This document shows, piece after piece, positions 17,676 to 29,793 of a stretch of 64,000 nucleotides of DNA; positions within the stretch are counted from its first letter, which is position 1, and every line of letters starts with the position of its first letter. The translations under genes and the position numbers were made by a program. The notes below the pieces were generated by a model. That model had not been told where the DNA came from, did not search any database, and saw only the letters and a program-made list of their open reading frames with translations. The stretch spans positions 682,001-746,000 of the forward strand of contig JAFCMP010000521.1 of the NCBI GenBank assembly GCA_017506865.1, given 5' to 3'. Source of the stretch: Tribonema minus. Taxonomy: Eukaryota > Sar > Xanthophyceae > Tribonematales > Tribonemataceae.

Positions 17676-20600
17676 ATGCCAGACCGTCGTTCTGGTGCCA
17701 AACGCGGTGCCTCAAGCGGACCATCTCCTCACGCTTTCGATGACGACTCTGAGGCAAGCAAGACCAGCGACAGCACCAGCACCAGCAAGAAGGCCAGATC
17801 GTCCAAAAAGCGCTTCCTGTGGCCCGACGACCTTCATCAGGAATTCATCGCAGCCGTCTTCGACGCCGGCCTCCGCGCAGCCACCCCCAGCGCCCTGTGC
17901 GAGCTGCTAGAGGATGTGCAGCCCCAGGGCGCCACCCCCCGGCGAGTGCACTCCACCCTGCAGAAGATGAGCAGCTTGCGGTTCCAGGCGCGCACGGCGG
18001 ACGGCACGCTTCACAAAGCCAGCCGCACCGCCGCCAGGCACGGCGGCAGCGATGAGCGTCCCGGAATTCCTGGCATCGCCCCACCACCTGCATCTACGGC
18101 CACACCGGCAGCGGGGGAAGGCGGTGGCGATTGGGGGGAGCTGGATGCTGCTACGCTGTCGCAGCTGAGCGCGGAGGGCGTGCGCGGCGGCCGCGGCGGC
18201 AGCGAGGCGGACCTGATGGCGCAGTGCGTGGCCGTGCAGAACAGCATCAACGTCGTGCTGACGCGCGCCGTGGCGAACCAGAAGCGGCTGCACGCGCTCA
18301 TGCTGGCCAAGGTGAGCATCGCCGCGCGATGCTCTGCGTGGGCCTTGTTCTCGGTGCCACAAATTCATGGCAATGCTTTATGTGCGTCGCCATGCCTTCC
18401 TCACAAGCCCGCTGAGCATGCACGCGCGCTGCTGCTGCTGCCGTAGGGGCGCTTGCCCGGGCATGTTGCAGCGCATGCGGCCATGGCGCGTCGCTGCGAC
18501 GTGGTGCAGCTTGTCAGGAGAGAGTGCAGCGTAGTACATCCACAGTTTGAAAAGCAGCACGGCTGTTGGGCTGTGGTGGGAGCACTCAATTGCGTTGGCT
18601 GCAAGTGCTGTGGAGTCATCGGCGTGCGTGCCCTGGCAGCTTGCCCACGCCTGTTGACGCCGTGAGAGAGAGGGCTGTGTGTGCAAGTCTCACCTACACC
18701 GACGCAAGTGCCAGAGCGCTTTGTGTGCGACTCCCCTGCACACCTGTGACGGCACGAATTGCTGGGTCGGCCGAGGACAACCGCTGCGGTGCGCTCGCGC
18801 TCACACACCCAGCGCTGCGTCGATCGCTGACGTCGCCCACAACACCGCCCTCAACTGCTGCTGCAGTCACAGTACTCACTTCTTCGGACCAACATTCGGC
18901 TATTTCTTGTCTTGCAGGCATTGGCACTGGGTCTGCCGTACTCGCAGCAACGGCCTGAAGCGGAGTCAGATGGCGGCAGCGGTGCTGCTGGCGCCAACTC
19001 GCCGCCGCAGCGACAACCGCAGGCGGAGCCGCGCGCTGCAGCCGCGGCGCCAAGTGCCACGGCTGCGTCCGGCGGAGCTGCTTCGGGTAGCGCGTCAGGC
19101 GCAACTGATGCGGTGGATGAGGCACCGCACATGTTGCCGCTGTTGACGCTGCCGCCGCCAATGCAGCGCTCGTTGAATGGGATGGCCACCGCCACCGCAG
19201 CAGCAGCAGCAGCAGCAGGGCCGCCGCAAACGTTTGCGCCGCCAGGTTCTGAACCATTCACGGCAGCGGCAGCACCGGCGCCGCCGCCGACGTCAGCAGC
19301 GCGCGCTTCGTCAACAGCGCGTGCGCCGTCGCCGTCAGCGCAGTCGCTGCTGCTGCGCGGGCTGGAGGACGCGGCGGCGCTGTCAGCGCGGAGCGCAGAG
19401 AGCGGCGGCCGCGGCGCTGAAGCTCTGGGGAGGGGGGTTCTGGGGGCGGGGCGCGGAGGGCTGCTGCCGCCGCGCGCGGCCCGGAGCGCGGCTGCGATGG
19501 ACGCTATGTTCCCGCGGGAGCAGCACGACATGTGAGCGGAGGAGAGACTGAGCGTTGTTTGCGATTGCTGTGCACGCGCGCGTCTGTCTGAGAACCCCGG
19601 TACGCGAATTGCTGCTTGCGGTGAGCGCTCGCACAAGCAGCAGCCGCCAGCACCGTGATCTCACAACTACAATACTCGTCCTGCTGGCGCAACGCGCGGG
19701 ACGCGGCCGTATATTGCGTTGCGGTAGGGCTGCCGCCGCAGCAGACTGCAACACAGCGCGCTACAGCACTGGGCGCTCATAACGGGCCTCTTATTTTGTG
19801 ATCCGCCAGAGATGCCGGCGCTGAAAGTTGCCAGTTACTGGTGCTGACCGCATTGTCCCTGCTATGCATGCATTGAATCGTCTCTCGGGCTTTATCATAA
19901 TGCCATACACAAGGCTCTTCCTTCAGCTTGCTGGTCAACAGCGTTGGCCGCAGACAGTCGGCAGCTCTCAACATCTCGCAGCTTCCACTACTGTACGCTT
20001 CGCATTGTGTTGAAAGCCACCCCCTCTCGCCGCCGCTCGCGCGCGCAGCATAGCGCCGCTGTCGGACCCGCCGCCGCCGCCGCCCGGCGCCGCGCGTGCC
20101 GCGCCGCCGCTCGAGGTCCTCCTCAAGCGCGAGATGCACGGCCACATGGGCCTGCACCGGCGCATGCTGCTGCGCCAGCACAGCCAGCTGCAGCTGCACG
20201 GTTCCGCAGGCGCGGCGGCGGCGGCGGCAGCGACGGCGGCGACGGCCGTCAACACGGCGCCTCTGGCAGCGATGGAGGGGGCCGGCGCGGCGCTGGGGGG
20301 GGGGGGCCTGGGGCGCGGCGGCGGCGGCGGCGGCGGCGCGGCAGCGGCGCGGCAGGGGGAGGAGAAGCCACTTTCATTTACGCAGGTGTGATGTGCGTGC
20401 GGGTCACCTGGAGCATGGATCATGCAGAGCTTATGCGGCGATGTTTGTGGCTTGCCGTGATCCGGATTGCACCGCGCTCGCGCTGTGCTGTGCGGCGGCG
20501 CAGTTGGCTGCCTGTTCCGGTGAGGTGGAGAGGAAGCGCATTGCTGCATCAGCTAGTGCACGTGTGTGCAGGCGTTGGTAGTTCTTACGGTTCCTGCTTG

Positions 20601-21097
20601 ACGTCGCTGGCTGTCCAGTCGACCCAACATGAAGTGTGCGCGTCGCATCACGCCTCCAGGTTTCAACGACCATGCAAACATGTCCGAGCTTTCTGTTCAA
20701 GCAGAGACGGCGCGCTGTCCATTGGGCATTGCAGTCTCAAGCATTATGCTTGAGACGACAGGTGCGATGCCCATCGCAGCTGCCAGCACTGCTCCTTCGC
20801 GGTCCCCCCACGCGCCACAACGCTGCAAGCCATCGCGCGCTCCTCCGCACGCTGACACATGCCACCCGCCGCCTGTTCGCGCAGCTGCTGGGCAGCAGCG
20901 CCGCGGAGGCGCACGCGGACCGCGTCGCGGGCGCGCCGGCGGCCGCCGCTGCCGCCGCGACGGCCGCCGCCGCCGGCAGCAGCACGGGCGCGGCGGACCT
21001 CTTCATCTCGCAGGACTGGCGGTGGGACGACGACGCGTTCGATGAGGCGCTGTTCAACTTTCTTGTCGATGACGTGCAGCTGCCGCGCAACGCCTGA
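17676..21097 (+). CDS. GARP-type (Myb-like) transcription factor, 4 exons
   Basis: Exons are 17676-18311, 18918-19531, 20049-20385 and 20885-21097. The total of 1,800 nt gives 599 residues with GT-AG junctions in phase. Residues about 44-102 form a single Myb-like helix-turn-helix of the GARP/B-motif class. KKRFLWPDDLHQEFIAAV corresponds to the RFxWTxELHxxFxxAV helix, and RRVHSTLQKMSSLR corresponds to the VxSHLQKYR recognition helix; the usual Ser-His is replaced by Ser-Thr. The rest is low-complexity Ala/Pro/Gly, with a short amphipathic segment in exon 3 (LEVLLKREMHGHMGLHRRML), possibly a dimerisation helix. The C-terminus is acidic and aromatic (DLFISQDWRWDDDAFDEALF), resembling an activation domain. 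It is probably a nuclear DNA-binding regulator. Its target is unknown and no receiver domain is present. Confidence 0.82.
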
Positions 21098-22663
21098 GCA
21101 GTGCCGCGGCGGCGCGCGCTGCTGCGGTGGTGGCGGCGGCGGCGGTGGCGGCAGCGCGCGCTGCGGCGCGCTGCAGCGCCAGTCGGAGGCGATCGGCGCG
21201 TCGGGCGTGTGTGCCGACGGTTGCGGGAGGGCGACTTGGCGCCCCCCCGCTGCTGTTTCTTCCGCGCGTTGCGCTCTGCGACGGTTCAGCTGCGCACGAC
21301 CAAAGTGGTCCGGTGGACAGCTTATTATGGCATGTGGCGGGCTGTGGCGGTGGGCGGGCATGGACTGCCTCGGTGCGAGTGGAGCGGCGCGGCACGCGGA
21401 GCGCTGCTGCTGCGGGCGCGGCGTTCACGGTGTCCACTATGCGCTTGAGAGGAGGCGTTGCTCAGCACGGCGAGACTCCTGCTTTCTTCCTTCTTTTTTA
21501 TGAGAAACTTCAGTGTCCAACGGCTGCATGGTGTGGGCATCTGGCATTGGTGCTCTACGAAGCACAGGGCGGTGTGGCGAATGATGCCGGCCGAACCTCA
21601 GCAGGAAAAGGCCAGGGGTTTGACCCAACAGGACGGCGACCATGTACAAGCACTCAGTGAGCAGAATCCTCTCACGAAAACGCGGAGGCAGGGGGGCGGT
21701 GCGTGTGGGGGGGGGAGGGGGGGGGGGGGGGGGGGGCGCTTCGCCAGTGACGGCCATACAACGGCGGAGGCGCTTATCGATGGCACTTGTTCATTTAACG
21801 TTGTTATGTGACGCAGCATCGCACCTGGTGCTCGCAGTGCACGCGTGTTGGCGCTCATGGTCTAAGGCGCCACACGCTCGAAAGGCGCAGACTGGCAGCC
21901 TCGGATGCCATGCTGTTATCCCGGGTGCGTCTGCGGGGCAGGCCACAGGTTGTGCTCAGTGCACAGGCCACAGTCACTGCAGGCAGAGGAGAGTCACTGC
22001 TCTGCCCGCGAGACTGTGACTCTGTGTGCACTGGGGGGGCACAAGACGCCTCGGTGGCGTCGCAACAGTAATGTTGAATGTGAATCATTGATTTGTAAAC
22101 ATTATTTCATTATCAAGGTATTGATGCTGTTTATCTTGACCTCTGTTGTTGTGCTTTTGCTGAGCTATGTTTGTTTCAGATACAGTATGGGGGGACTCAA
22201 ACTATATAAGCACACCAAGGCAATGGTCGACGATCCTGCAGGAAACCAGTTATTGAAATTGCGCACAGACGATGCTTGCCATGTCGATCAGACTCCAATG
22301 GGCACTTCTTGATCCTGCCCACTGCGTACACGCATGAAATACCACTGCTCCACAGTTGTCATCAGTGTGTCAGTGCGAGTACATATTGCTTGTTGACCAT
22401 GAAAAGCAGTCAGCGGCGAGGGTAACGTTTGCACCATTCTCAACGGTAGTGGGTGTAGAGGATCGCAAACATGGCTGCAGTAACTATTCTCCCATGTTCG
22501 CGCGAGCGCATTTTCGATCATCACATGATTTTGTCAGCACACGTGTCGACTCCAACCCAACGTTGCTGCGTCTAATAATAAGCAAGGTTTGGAAGCACAG
22601 CAGCGCTCTCAAATTTTTTGTGGCAATAGGCACTGGGATCCAGCGAAGCTGCTCGCAGGCAAG
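21098..22663. other. Intergenic region between the GARP gene and RPL31
   Basis: No gene is supported in these 1.57 kb. GC content is high up to about 21.45 kb and drops toward 22.1-22.3 kb. A G-rich run with a poly-G core occurs at about 21,708-21,736. The RPL31 promoter should lie at the right end. A 'cgcag' immediately before the RPL31 start context leaves open a non-coding first exon. Confidence 0.5.
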
Positions 22664-25600
22664 ATGGCGAAGGACAAGAAGGTGGCGGAGTTCGTGACCC
22701 GGGAGATGACCATCCACCTTCACAAAAGGGTGTTTGGCGTCACATTCAAGAAGCGGGCGCCTAGGGCTGTGAAGGAGGTCAAGAAGTTCGCAGCCAAAGC
22801 CATGGGCACAACGTGAGTGCGCATGCATCCGGACTGCGTGGCTGCAGCGGCCTCGCTTGCACTGCAGTGTATGCTTGCCAATGATCCACTCTGTTGCTGA
22901 TGCTTTCATGGCAGTAGTGGCTTCAGGCTCGAGGGCAGTGATTGTGGTGGCGGTCCTCATCGCCTTGTGGCAGGGGTGGCGGTGTCGTCACCGTCAGCGT
23001 TGCAGCTAGTCATCTCATGCCGCCTCTGCAGTTCCCTGCTCAAGCAGGGTGTTGGTGTGGTTCTGTCGCCAGTGAAACTTCACTGCACGCGGTTCCAGAG
23101 TTGGAAATGATCAGCTCAGGGTGCAGCTACGTAAACCAGCAGCAGCGCCGCTTCTTCAGTCACCACTTGAATGCAATCCGCCTTCTGCATAGTATGATCA
23201 AATATAGGTCACACTATGATCTACAAGGTCAACATTGGGTCGTATTGCATCAGGCTCAGCTCTCTCGTGACACGCGCACGACTTGGGCGAGTTCGCAAGG
23301 GGGCTTGGCAGATGAGAGGCGACGCTGACATGAACCTCGGTGGTCGTGTGTTGATTCACAAACCGAGACGCTCATCTTGAAGCGCATCATGCAGGGATTC
23401 CGCAACCCCCTCTGCCTCAGTTACTGTCGTGATGCAGCAGCGCTCTGATAAGCCAGAAGTGCACCCAAGTAGTACCGCGCGCGCGTCAGCATGCGCGTCG
23501 CCGATTGCACGGAGCTGTCAGCATGTTCATCACCAATCGCATGAAGCATGCAGCGTGTGCAATAGTGCCGCGGCCACGCTAGCGCAGCGTGCAACATCAG
23601 CTTGCACGCCCTCAAACGACTACATAGAGGCCTTGGCCTCAGAAGCAGTGTGCAAACTCTAAAGTGGCCCTCGATTAGCCCTCGCGGCACTGCTCAGCAC
23701 TGAAGTGGCGCAAGCTGCGCTCGCTTCCGCCACTCCGCAGTGCTCTATCTGTCGGGGGAGCTTGTGTTGAAGTCGCTGCTTTTACTCCGTATGGCTTCAT
23801 GGCTCCGTCGCATTGCATTAGGCGTGCGGACTCGCTGTGTGCAGCGATGCTGGCATTCTCCAGAGTGGCAGCGAGCGCGTGCCTTGTGAATATTGAAATT
23901 AGCATTACTGGCGCTGCGGAAAATTCAACATAAAACTGACAATTAATGAAGCGGTCAAGCATGCTACGCAAGTCAACTTCACATGATGCCGGGTAGACAT
24001 GAGGCTTGGTGAAAGGAGCAAACTGCTGACGCCTCGAACATTCGGATCACACCATGTACAAGCTGTGCAGTAGCATCACGCCTCACGTTCAACGACGCAC
24101 AGCTCACAGTCGCGCCACCCGCTCTCTTCGACCGTGCTTCGATCTCAATGCTGATGATGCAACACGACACGAAAGCATGTCAGCGTCACGAACATCAGCG
24201 CCGCGCGGTGCTCGCCGTGACTTTGCCGCGCACGCCACGCACGCGCGCATGCACCCCCCCCCCCTCCCCCATCGCCGCTCTCTCGCTCTCGCCCGCGCCG
24301 CCGCTGCGCGCGCCGCTGCTGGTCCTACTCATCGTTGTTGACGTCCACTTGTTTCCCGAGCGCTGCGGCTGCTGCGCCTGGCGCTCTCTTCAAGATGCGT
24401 TCCACACGCACTGCGCGGCGCGCCGTTGATGCTCGCTGCGCGCGTGCTGAGCGGCGCTGCCGTGTGCGCGCCCCCGCTACTCTACCCCTCGTTGACCCGC
24501 TCACAGCCTCTCTGACCCGGTTCCGTGTCGCCTGCGCGGTATCTTCCCCCCCCGCATGTGTGTCCCCCCCCCCCCCCTCGTGTTGCAACGCTCAGCGATG
24601 TGCGCGTCGACGCCTCGCTCAACAAGTTCCTGTTCTCCAAGGGCGTGCGCACTGTGCCGCACCGCGTGCGCGTCCGCATGTCGCGCAAGCGCAACGAGGA
24701 CGAGGACGCGGAGGAGAAGGTGAGGCGCAGTGTGGCAGCGCTCATTTGTAAAACATTGAGCGACAGTCATTGGTGGCACGCGCCCAGGCGTATGCATGTA
24801 GCAGTGATACATAAGTGCATGAACGACACGACATTTGCTGCAGTGAGGGAAGGACGCGGAGGAGAATGCGAGGCGCGCTGTGGACAGCATCACATTCTGC
24901 AACACACGTGTAGTCTACATATATAATGAAGTTTGTGCAAATATGTACCTATGGTAAACACGCGCATGACACCGGTCAACGACCTGGGCAGCTGAGAAGG
25001 TCAAACCTCTGCAAGAAGAGGCAAGTAAGTCACCAGCGTGAGGTGGTCACTGCGGAGAAGGTGAGGTGCGCCGCAGCGGGGGACAGCGCTCAGGAAACTA
25101 TACCTAGAAGCGGTTCAGAAGTCGACTGTGTGTCATCTTCGTTTGCGCAAGAGCGGCAGCGAAGAGCCAGACGCCATAGAATGCGGCAGCGCAACAGTAG
25201 AGACTGAAAGCGCGGCGCGCGATGGGCACAGAAGCGACAGCAGTTGTCGGCATCCACGTCGGACGATACTGCGCGGTGCCAGCGGTGGGGACGTGTGCGG
25301 AGGCCGTTGTGGTGGCGTGCTTCAGCGCATGCGCGCTGCAGGCCAGACCCTACCGGGAGGGGTGGCGAAAGGATGTCAAACCGGGCGGTACGAATGCGTG
25401 GTGATTTTGTATGGATGCATGCGAGCGAGCCCTCGCGGGGCGCGCAGCGACGCACGAGGTGGCGCTTGAGTTGCCGGCGGCACAGCGAATCGAACTGGAA
25501 CCAATGCGGCTCAGCGTCGCTCCAGGGACCCGTCAATGCGCGTAGTTGATGTGCGGTACATCGTGCCTGCACGTGCTTACACGTCCGTCGCTGCCTCCGT

Positions 25601-26141
25601 CGTTGCCATCCCCGCCCGTGGCTTGCGCTCGCCCTACTTTCACTTCCGCGTGGCGCAAGATTGGTGGTGCAGCATCACAGACGCGCCGCAGAAACCGAGC
25701 TGACGTATTTTTGAAGCATTTGAGTTGCATTTAGATGCTAGGCTTGACGCGCCCGGGGCTGCGCTTTGAGAGCAATGGATCCGTACTCTACGAACCTGAT
25801 GCGATGTGTGCGGCGACACAGAGGGGGCACACATGGCTGCGGCAGCGGTCGCAGCGGCCATGCATCGACCGCGCTTCCTCGCTCCCTGAAATGCGTGTTC
25901 CAATTGGCAGCCATGATTATCTGCGGAGTGAAGCTACCCCCCCCCCCCTCCCCTTTCCCCTCGTGGCACCACTTGAACTTCCGCCAACGCGCGTGCATCT
26001 CTACTTCGCCCGCTGCCGCTAATTTGCGCCCCGTCTGCCCTTTCTGCTGCGCGCGCCCCGCCGCAGCTCTACACGCTGGTGCAGTACGTGCCCTGCGCGG
26101 ACTTCAAGGGCCTGCAGAACGAGACGGTGGAATCCGCATGA
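22664..26141 (+). CDS. RPL31: Large-subunit ribosomal protein L31 (eL31), 3 exons
   Basis: Exons are 22664-22812, 24596-24719 and 26067-26141. The total of 348 nt gives 115 residues, the normal eL31 length. The family signature is continuous across both junctions: [20 protein letters not shown] and [19 protein letters not shown], then [20 protein letters not shown] and [20 protein letters not shown], then [20 protein letters not shown]. The protein is a structural component of the cytosolic 60S subunit near the peptide exit tunnel. The start follows from the short [11 protein letters not shown]-terminus just upstream of the conserved VTRE. Introns are long for so short a gene (1.78 and 1.35 kb). 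Intron 2 holds partial copies of the exon 2 end. The exon 2 acceptor follows a poly-C tract. Confidence 0.97.
24851..25085 (+). repeat. Degenerate copies of RPL31 exon 2 end in intron 2
   Basis: The exon 2 terminus and donor ('gacgcggaggagaaggtgag', about 24,704-24,723) reappears as 'gacgcggaggagaatgcgag' at about 24,853 with the donor GT changed to GC. A shorter 'tgcggagaaggtgaggtgcg' occurs at about 25,051, where the donor is intact. The second copy is a potential cryptic 5' splice site. Confidence 0.7.
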
Positions 26142-27469
26142 TGCGCGCGCTCCTCCGCTCTCATCGAGCACGAACCCCCACACCTAATGCACCTACGCTT
26201 CTCATGTCCTGCCCGCGTGTGCCGCGTTGCGTATCCGGTGTTGCTGTGTCGCGCTGCTGCCGCATGGCGTGCTGTTCATTGTCTGGGGTGCGACCGCTGT
26301 TCCGTGCGCTGCACCTGTTCGCCGCTACCTCCGGGCTGCTCTGCCCTGGTCAGGCTTGCTGTCCCGCCGTGTGCAGGGATCAGGCGCGTGGAAGTTTTAG
26401 CGTAAGGTTGCCTCAGTTGCACTGTGTGTGTAGACTTTGGGGGCATTTGGCGTGCCTCTGCTGGGGGCTGTCGTTCAGGTGTAGACGCTGCCCTGAGGTC
26501 TGCTCATGTGCAGCCCCTCTGCATGTAGCTGGACGTGTTGCACAGCGTGTGATGCAAACGCCAGGTTGCTTTGCGTCTGGCGACACCAGCTCAGCTGCTT
26601 CGTCTGATGACACAACTGCATTTTTCGAGAGTTGACTGGCTGTATCCGCTCTGGAGTACTCGTTTTTCCTGGTTGTGTAAATTGCGTCACTGCAGCCACT
26701 ACTGTACTTTATAACTGATCAAAGAACACGTTGAGCGTTCAACTGTAATTCTGGAAGGCAAGTATGGCATGCACCGCAGGAGCACAGGGTGACCTGCCTG
26801 CTTCCGTACTTCAAGTTGTATGCCTGGTTGATTTGCTCCACATGACGCTTCTTCTTGGACTGACTCACAAACAATGCACTGTGCATTCATATGTATGTCT
26901 GCAAGGCAGGGCACCGTGGCCCGTGAGCACAGGAGCACATCGTTTGATGACCAAAAGCAAGTTTGCGGTGCTGGCGCACTCCTCGCGGCAGTGACACCTT
27001 GACTGTACGCTGGTGCCAAAGCTCCTGGCCATTGCACACCATGCGCACCAACACTCGCCTCGTGTGCTGCCAGTGAGGCTGCCTGTCATGATGTTGCATC
27101 GCTGTAGTCATTGCTGCGTGCGTAGCTTGCACCTGAGCATGTGCGAGGCATGATGCATCGAGTATGTTGCAGCCCACGCCATCGTGTGGGTGTACTGCCA
27201 GTGCTCAGCGGCATATGACGGTGTGCAACATCCTGTTTACTTTGTACATTATGTGTATGAATTCATGTCAACATCTATGTCGATGCTCGCTTTTAAAAGG
27301 ACGCAATTGGTGGCCACCGGATGCCGAGCCTGCCATTTATCCAAGTGTGTCTTGTGAAAATTTGAAAGTGTGTGAGTGCGCTTTGACGATCACTTTCAAA
27401 CGACATTGCGGGATGGCATCTCCCCCTCCGTGTGCTTCACAATTGAGTACAAACGATGCCATATGGCGG
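26142..27469. other. Intergenic region downstream of RPL31
   Basis: No coding region is supported. GC content falls compared with the upstream genes. It ends where the dispersed repeat units of the LINE-like region begin. Confidence 0.45.
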
Positions 27470-27815
27470 CGGCGGCGTTTGAGTGGTTGTCGTTGCGACA
27501 CTTTCATACTGTCATACGACATGTAGATTCCTTACAGCTAGATGCCAATCATCTGGGCTTTTTCGCGCCCTGAGCGAGAATTAATAAAAAGTACAAACTC
27601 GGCGGTGGCGTTTGAGTGGTTGTCGTTGCGACACTTTCAGACTGTCATACGACATGTAGATTCCTTACAGCTAGATGCCAATCATCTGGGCTTTTTCGCG
27701 CCCTGAGCGAGAATTAATAAAAAGGACAAACTCGCTCAGGGCGAAACTCGCGCCCTGAGCGAGAATTAAAAAGTACAAACTCGCGCCCTGAGCGAGAATT
27801 AATACAAAGTGCCAA
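27470..27815 (+). repeat. Two long dispersed-repeat units followed by short tail units
   Basis: Unit one (about 27,470-27,598) and unit two (about 27,601-27,737) are nearly identical over 'tttgagtggttgtcgttgcg', 'catacgacatgtagattcct' and 'gggctttttcgcgccctgag'. After them come three shortened tails, each built on 'cgccctgagcgagaatt' with 'aaaaagtacaaactcg' or a variant. The same unit recurs after the LINE-like ORF (29,148-29,284). The pattern fits repeated 3'-end insertion of one element into itself. Confidence 0.85.
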
Positions 27816-27954
27816 TGCGGCAGGTGCTGCACCAACACCTGCGGCAGCAGCAACACCACTGGCAGCAGCAGCAACGGCAGGCGGCGCAGCTGCAGCACCA
27901 GCGCACGCAGCAGCGGCAGCCGTCAATGCAGGCGCTGCGCGTTCCACACCAGCA

Positions 27955-29169
27955 ATGCTACAAGGCGCAGCAGCAGCAGAGGTGGCGCGCCTGCCCCTCA
28001 TGCGGACGATCGCCACAGCTGCCACATCTCTACGTGCAGCAACAGGTAACAAGCTGGATCATATACTGCCACCAGCGCTAACGCCACTGCAGCAGCAACC
28101 ACCTACGCAGCAGCCGCCGCTGCGGCCGACAGCAGGTGGTGGCACTGGTGCGGATGCTGCTTGCGTACTTGACGCCAGTGCTCTGCAGTTGCAGTGTAGC
28201 CTGAAGCGCCCCAATCAGAGTGCGCTTGCAGATGCCGTCGCTACCGAGCTTGCAGATAAGGTGGAGGCGGACCTGCAACAGCTGCCGCAGGGCACGCAAC
28301 GCTCGCAAGCACTTGCTCGGTTCCGGTCGCAGCGCCACATGCACTCGATCGGCATGGCATTCCTCAACGAGCCCATGTACTCCACAACGGCTTCGTTCGA
28401 TGGCCTATCCTGGCAGCTGGCCGTCAAACGCGCCATCGGAGTAGAGAAGCAGACGGCAGGCTGCAAGCTGTGCGGGAAGTCGCCGGGCGGCACCCTGCAT
28501 GCACGGCTGTGTCAAGCGCCACGCGTCAAGGCGCACGACACCATCGTCCACAATAGCGTCAAGAGGGCCACGCAGCGCATCCTGCGGCAATTATTCAAAA
28601 CGGGACTGGTGGACGAGGACTACACGCCGTTTCTGGGGTCCGCCGGGCCGCCGGGGAGTCGCAGGATGGACATCGTGCTGCCTGCCGACGCCTTCCCGGT
28701 GACCGGCTACGACGACCCGACACGCCACCTACCGCTCATGGTAATCGTTACCTGCTTCGAGGCACAGGTGGCGTCGCGGGCGGCGAAGACTGCAGCAGAC
28801 CCCGAGCGATGCTGCCGCGACCAAGAGGCCGCCAAGACTACCCACTATTCTGGTCATTATGATCAGAATTGCTACAAACTTGCCACTTTGGCAATAGGGT
28901 CATTTGGCAGCATCGGGGAGCAGGGGCGGAAGCTGCTGGAGGCTGTGGCGACGGAGTATGCCAGCAGGATGTCAGTGCCCGGAGGAGCGCGCCCTAAAGC
29001 TCTCAAGGGCATCGCCCTGGCGCGCTTACGCTCGGCATTGTCGGCAGCGCTCCACATGGCGTACTCTGGCCGTGTCATGATACACATGGCAGAATCCAGG
29101 GGGGGGGGGCACATGGAGGAGGACGTAGGGGAGGACCCCGAGATGCCATTTGGCGGCGGCGGCGTTTGA
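27955..29169 (+). mobile_element. 5'-truncated LINE-like ORF (zinc knuckle and restriction-like-endonuclease-type C-terminus)
   Basis: The open frame runs about 404 residues to a stop at 29,167-29,169. Its first 100 residues are Ala/Gln/Pro-rich. From about residue 135, the order FRSQRHMHSIGMAFLNEPMY, then CKLCGKSPGGTLHARLC (a C-x2-C-x7-H-x3-C knuckle), then an Arg/Asp segment (SRRMDIVLP), a hydrophobic strand (LPLMVIVTCFEA), and AAKTTHYSGHYDQNCYKLAT then IGSFGSIGEQGRKLL follows the layout seen downstream of reverse transcriptase in LINEs that carry a restriction-like endonuclease. No reverse-transcriptase domain is upstream, as expected for 5' truncation. The stop falls at the start of a 135 bp repeat unit also present upstream, probably the element's 3' end. 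Family assignment rests on motif order only. Confidence 0.6.
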
Positions 29170-29284
29170 GTGGTTGTCGTTGCGACACTTTCAGACTGTC
29201 ATACGACATGTAGATTCCTTACAGCCAGATGCCAATCATCTGGGCTTTTCCGCGCCCTGAGCGAGAATGAATAAAAAGTACAAA
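29148..29284 (+). repeat. Dispersed-repeat unit at the 3' end of the LINE-like ORF
   Basis: It is a near-perfect direct copy of the units at 27,470 and 27,601, including 'ggcggcggcggcgtttgagt' at its left end, which here overlaps the ORF stop. It ends 'gcgagaatgaataaaaagta', consistent with an A-rich element tail. Confidence 0.85.
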
Positions 29285-29334
29285 CTCTGGCAGTCAAGCT
29301 TCCGGCACAAACAAGCGCAGATTGTAGATGCCCA

Positions 29335-29416
29335 GCTTGCTACCAGAACTTACCTGCAACTTGTTAGTGTACCTGACCTGCTACCAGAACTTACCTGCAA
29401 CTTGTTAGTGTACCTG
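29335..29416 (+). repeat. Two tandem units of about 40 bp
   Basis: The block 'gctaccagaacttacctgca' followed by 'acttgttagtgtacctga' occurs twice without a gap. The preceding 'gatgcccagcttgc' links it to the diverged copy in RIO2 intron 6, so it may belong to the same mobile-element family. Confidence 0.75.
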
Positions 29417-29593
29417 AGCATGCACAATATTGATTACAGTAATCTTCATTAGCTTCTTCCTTGCCAGGTGTGCTCCAAGAGTGTGTCACCTGCAGCTGTC
29501 TCCATTTGCCTGCCATGGCAGGTACACTATGCGCTGGTACGGTGTGTTGTCTGCTTGTAGTCAGCGCGCGTGAATTGCTACCAGTCAACAGGC

Positions 29594-29793
29594 TGCGAAC
29601 CCCATATTTGGGCCAGCCTGGCCCAAATATCTCGTGGGCCAGGTAGGCCACGTCATCCGCTGAGAACTGCGCTGCTGCCGCACCCCGAAGAGCCACTCAT
29701 TGTGCCCCAGCAAAGCGCCCCTGGTGGCGTACGACAGCTACTACACCAGCTGTTGCACCAGCAGAGCGTTGGCGGATGGGGCGAGGCCTACAG
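29594..29793 (+). repeat. Left terminal inverted repeat of the MULE
   Basis: It begins 'tgcgaaccccatatttgggc' and pairs with the right arm ending 'atatggggttcgca' at 38,816. The internal palindrome at about 29,602-29,628 could form a hairpin or bind a dimeric transposase. Confidence 0.8.

Noticed and set aside
18851-19636. A 261-codon minus-strand frame opposite the GARP gene
   Set aside because: It is antisense to exon 2 of the GARP gene and is composed of Ala/Ser/Pro.
22589-22663. An extended N-terminus for RPL31
   Set aside because: The in-frame upstream codons do not resemble eL31, and the normal length is met from the ATG at 22,664.
29594-29793. The QFSADDVAYLAHEIFGPGWP coding-like stretch in both terminal repeats as a gene
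   Set aside because: It is present in both TIRs as part of the inverted repeat, with no start or extended frame; its protein-like look is probably chance.
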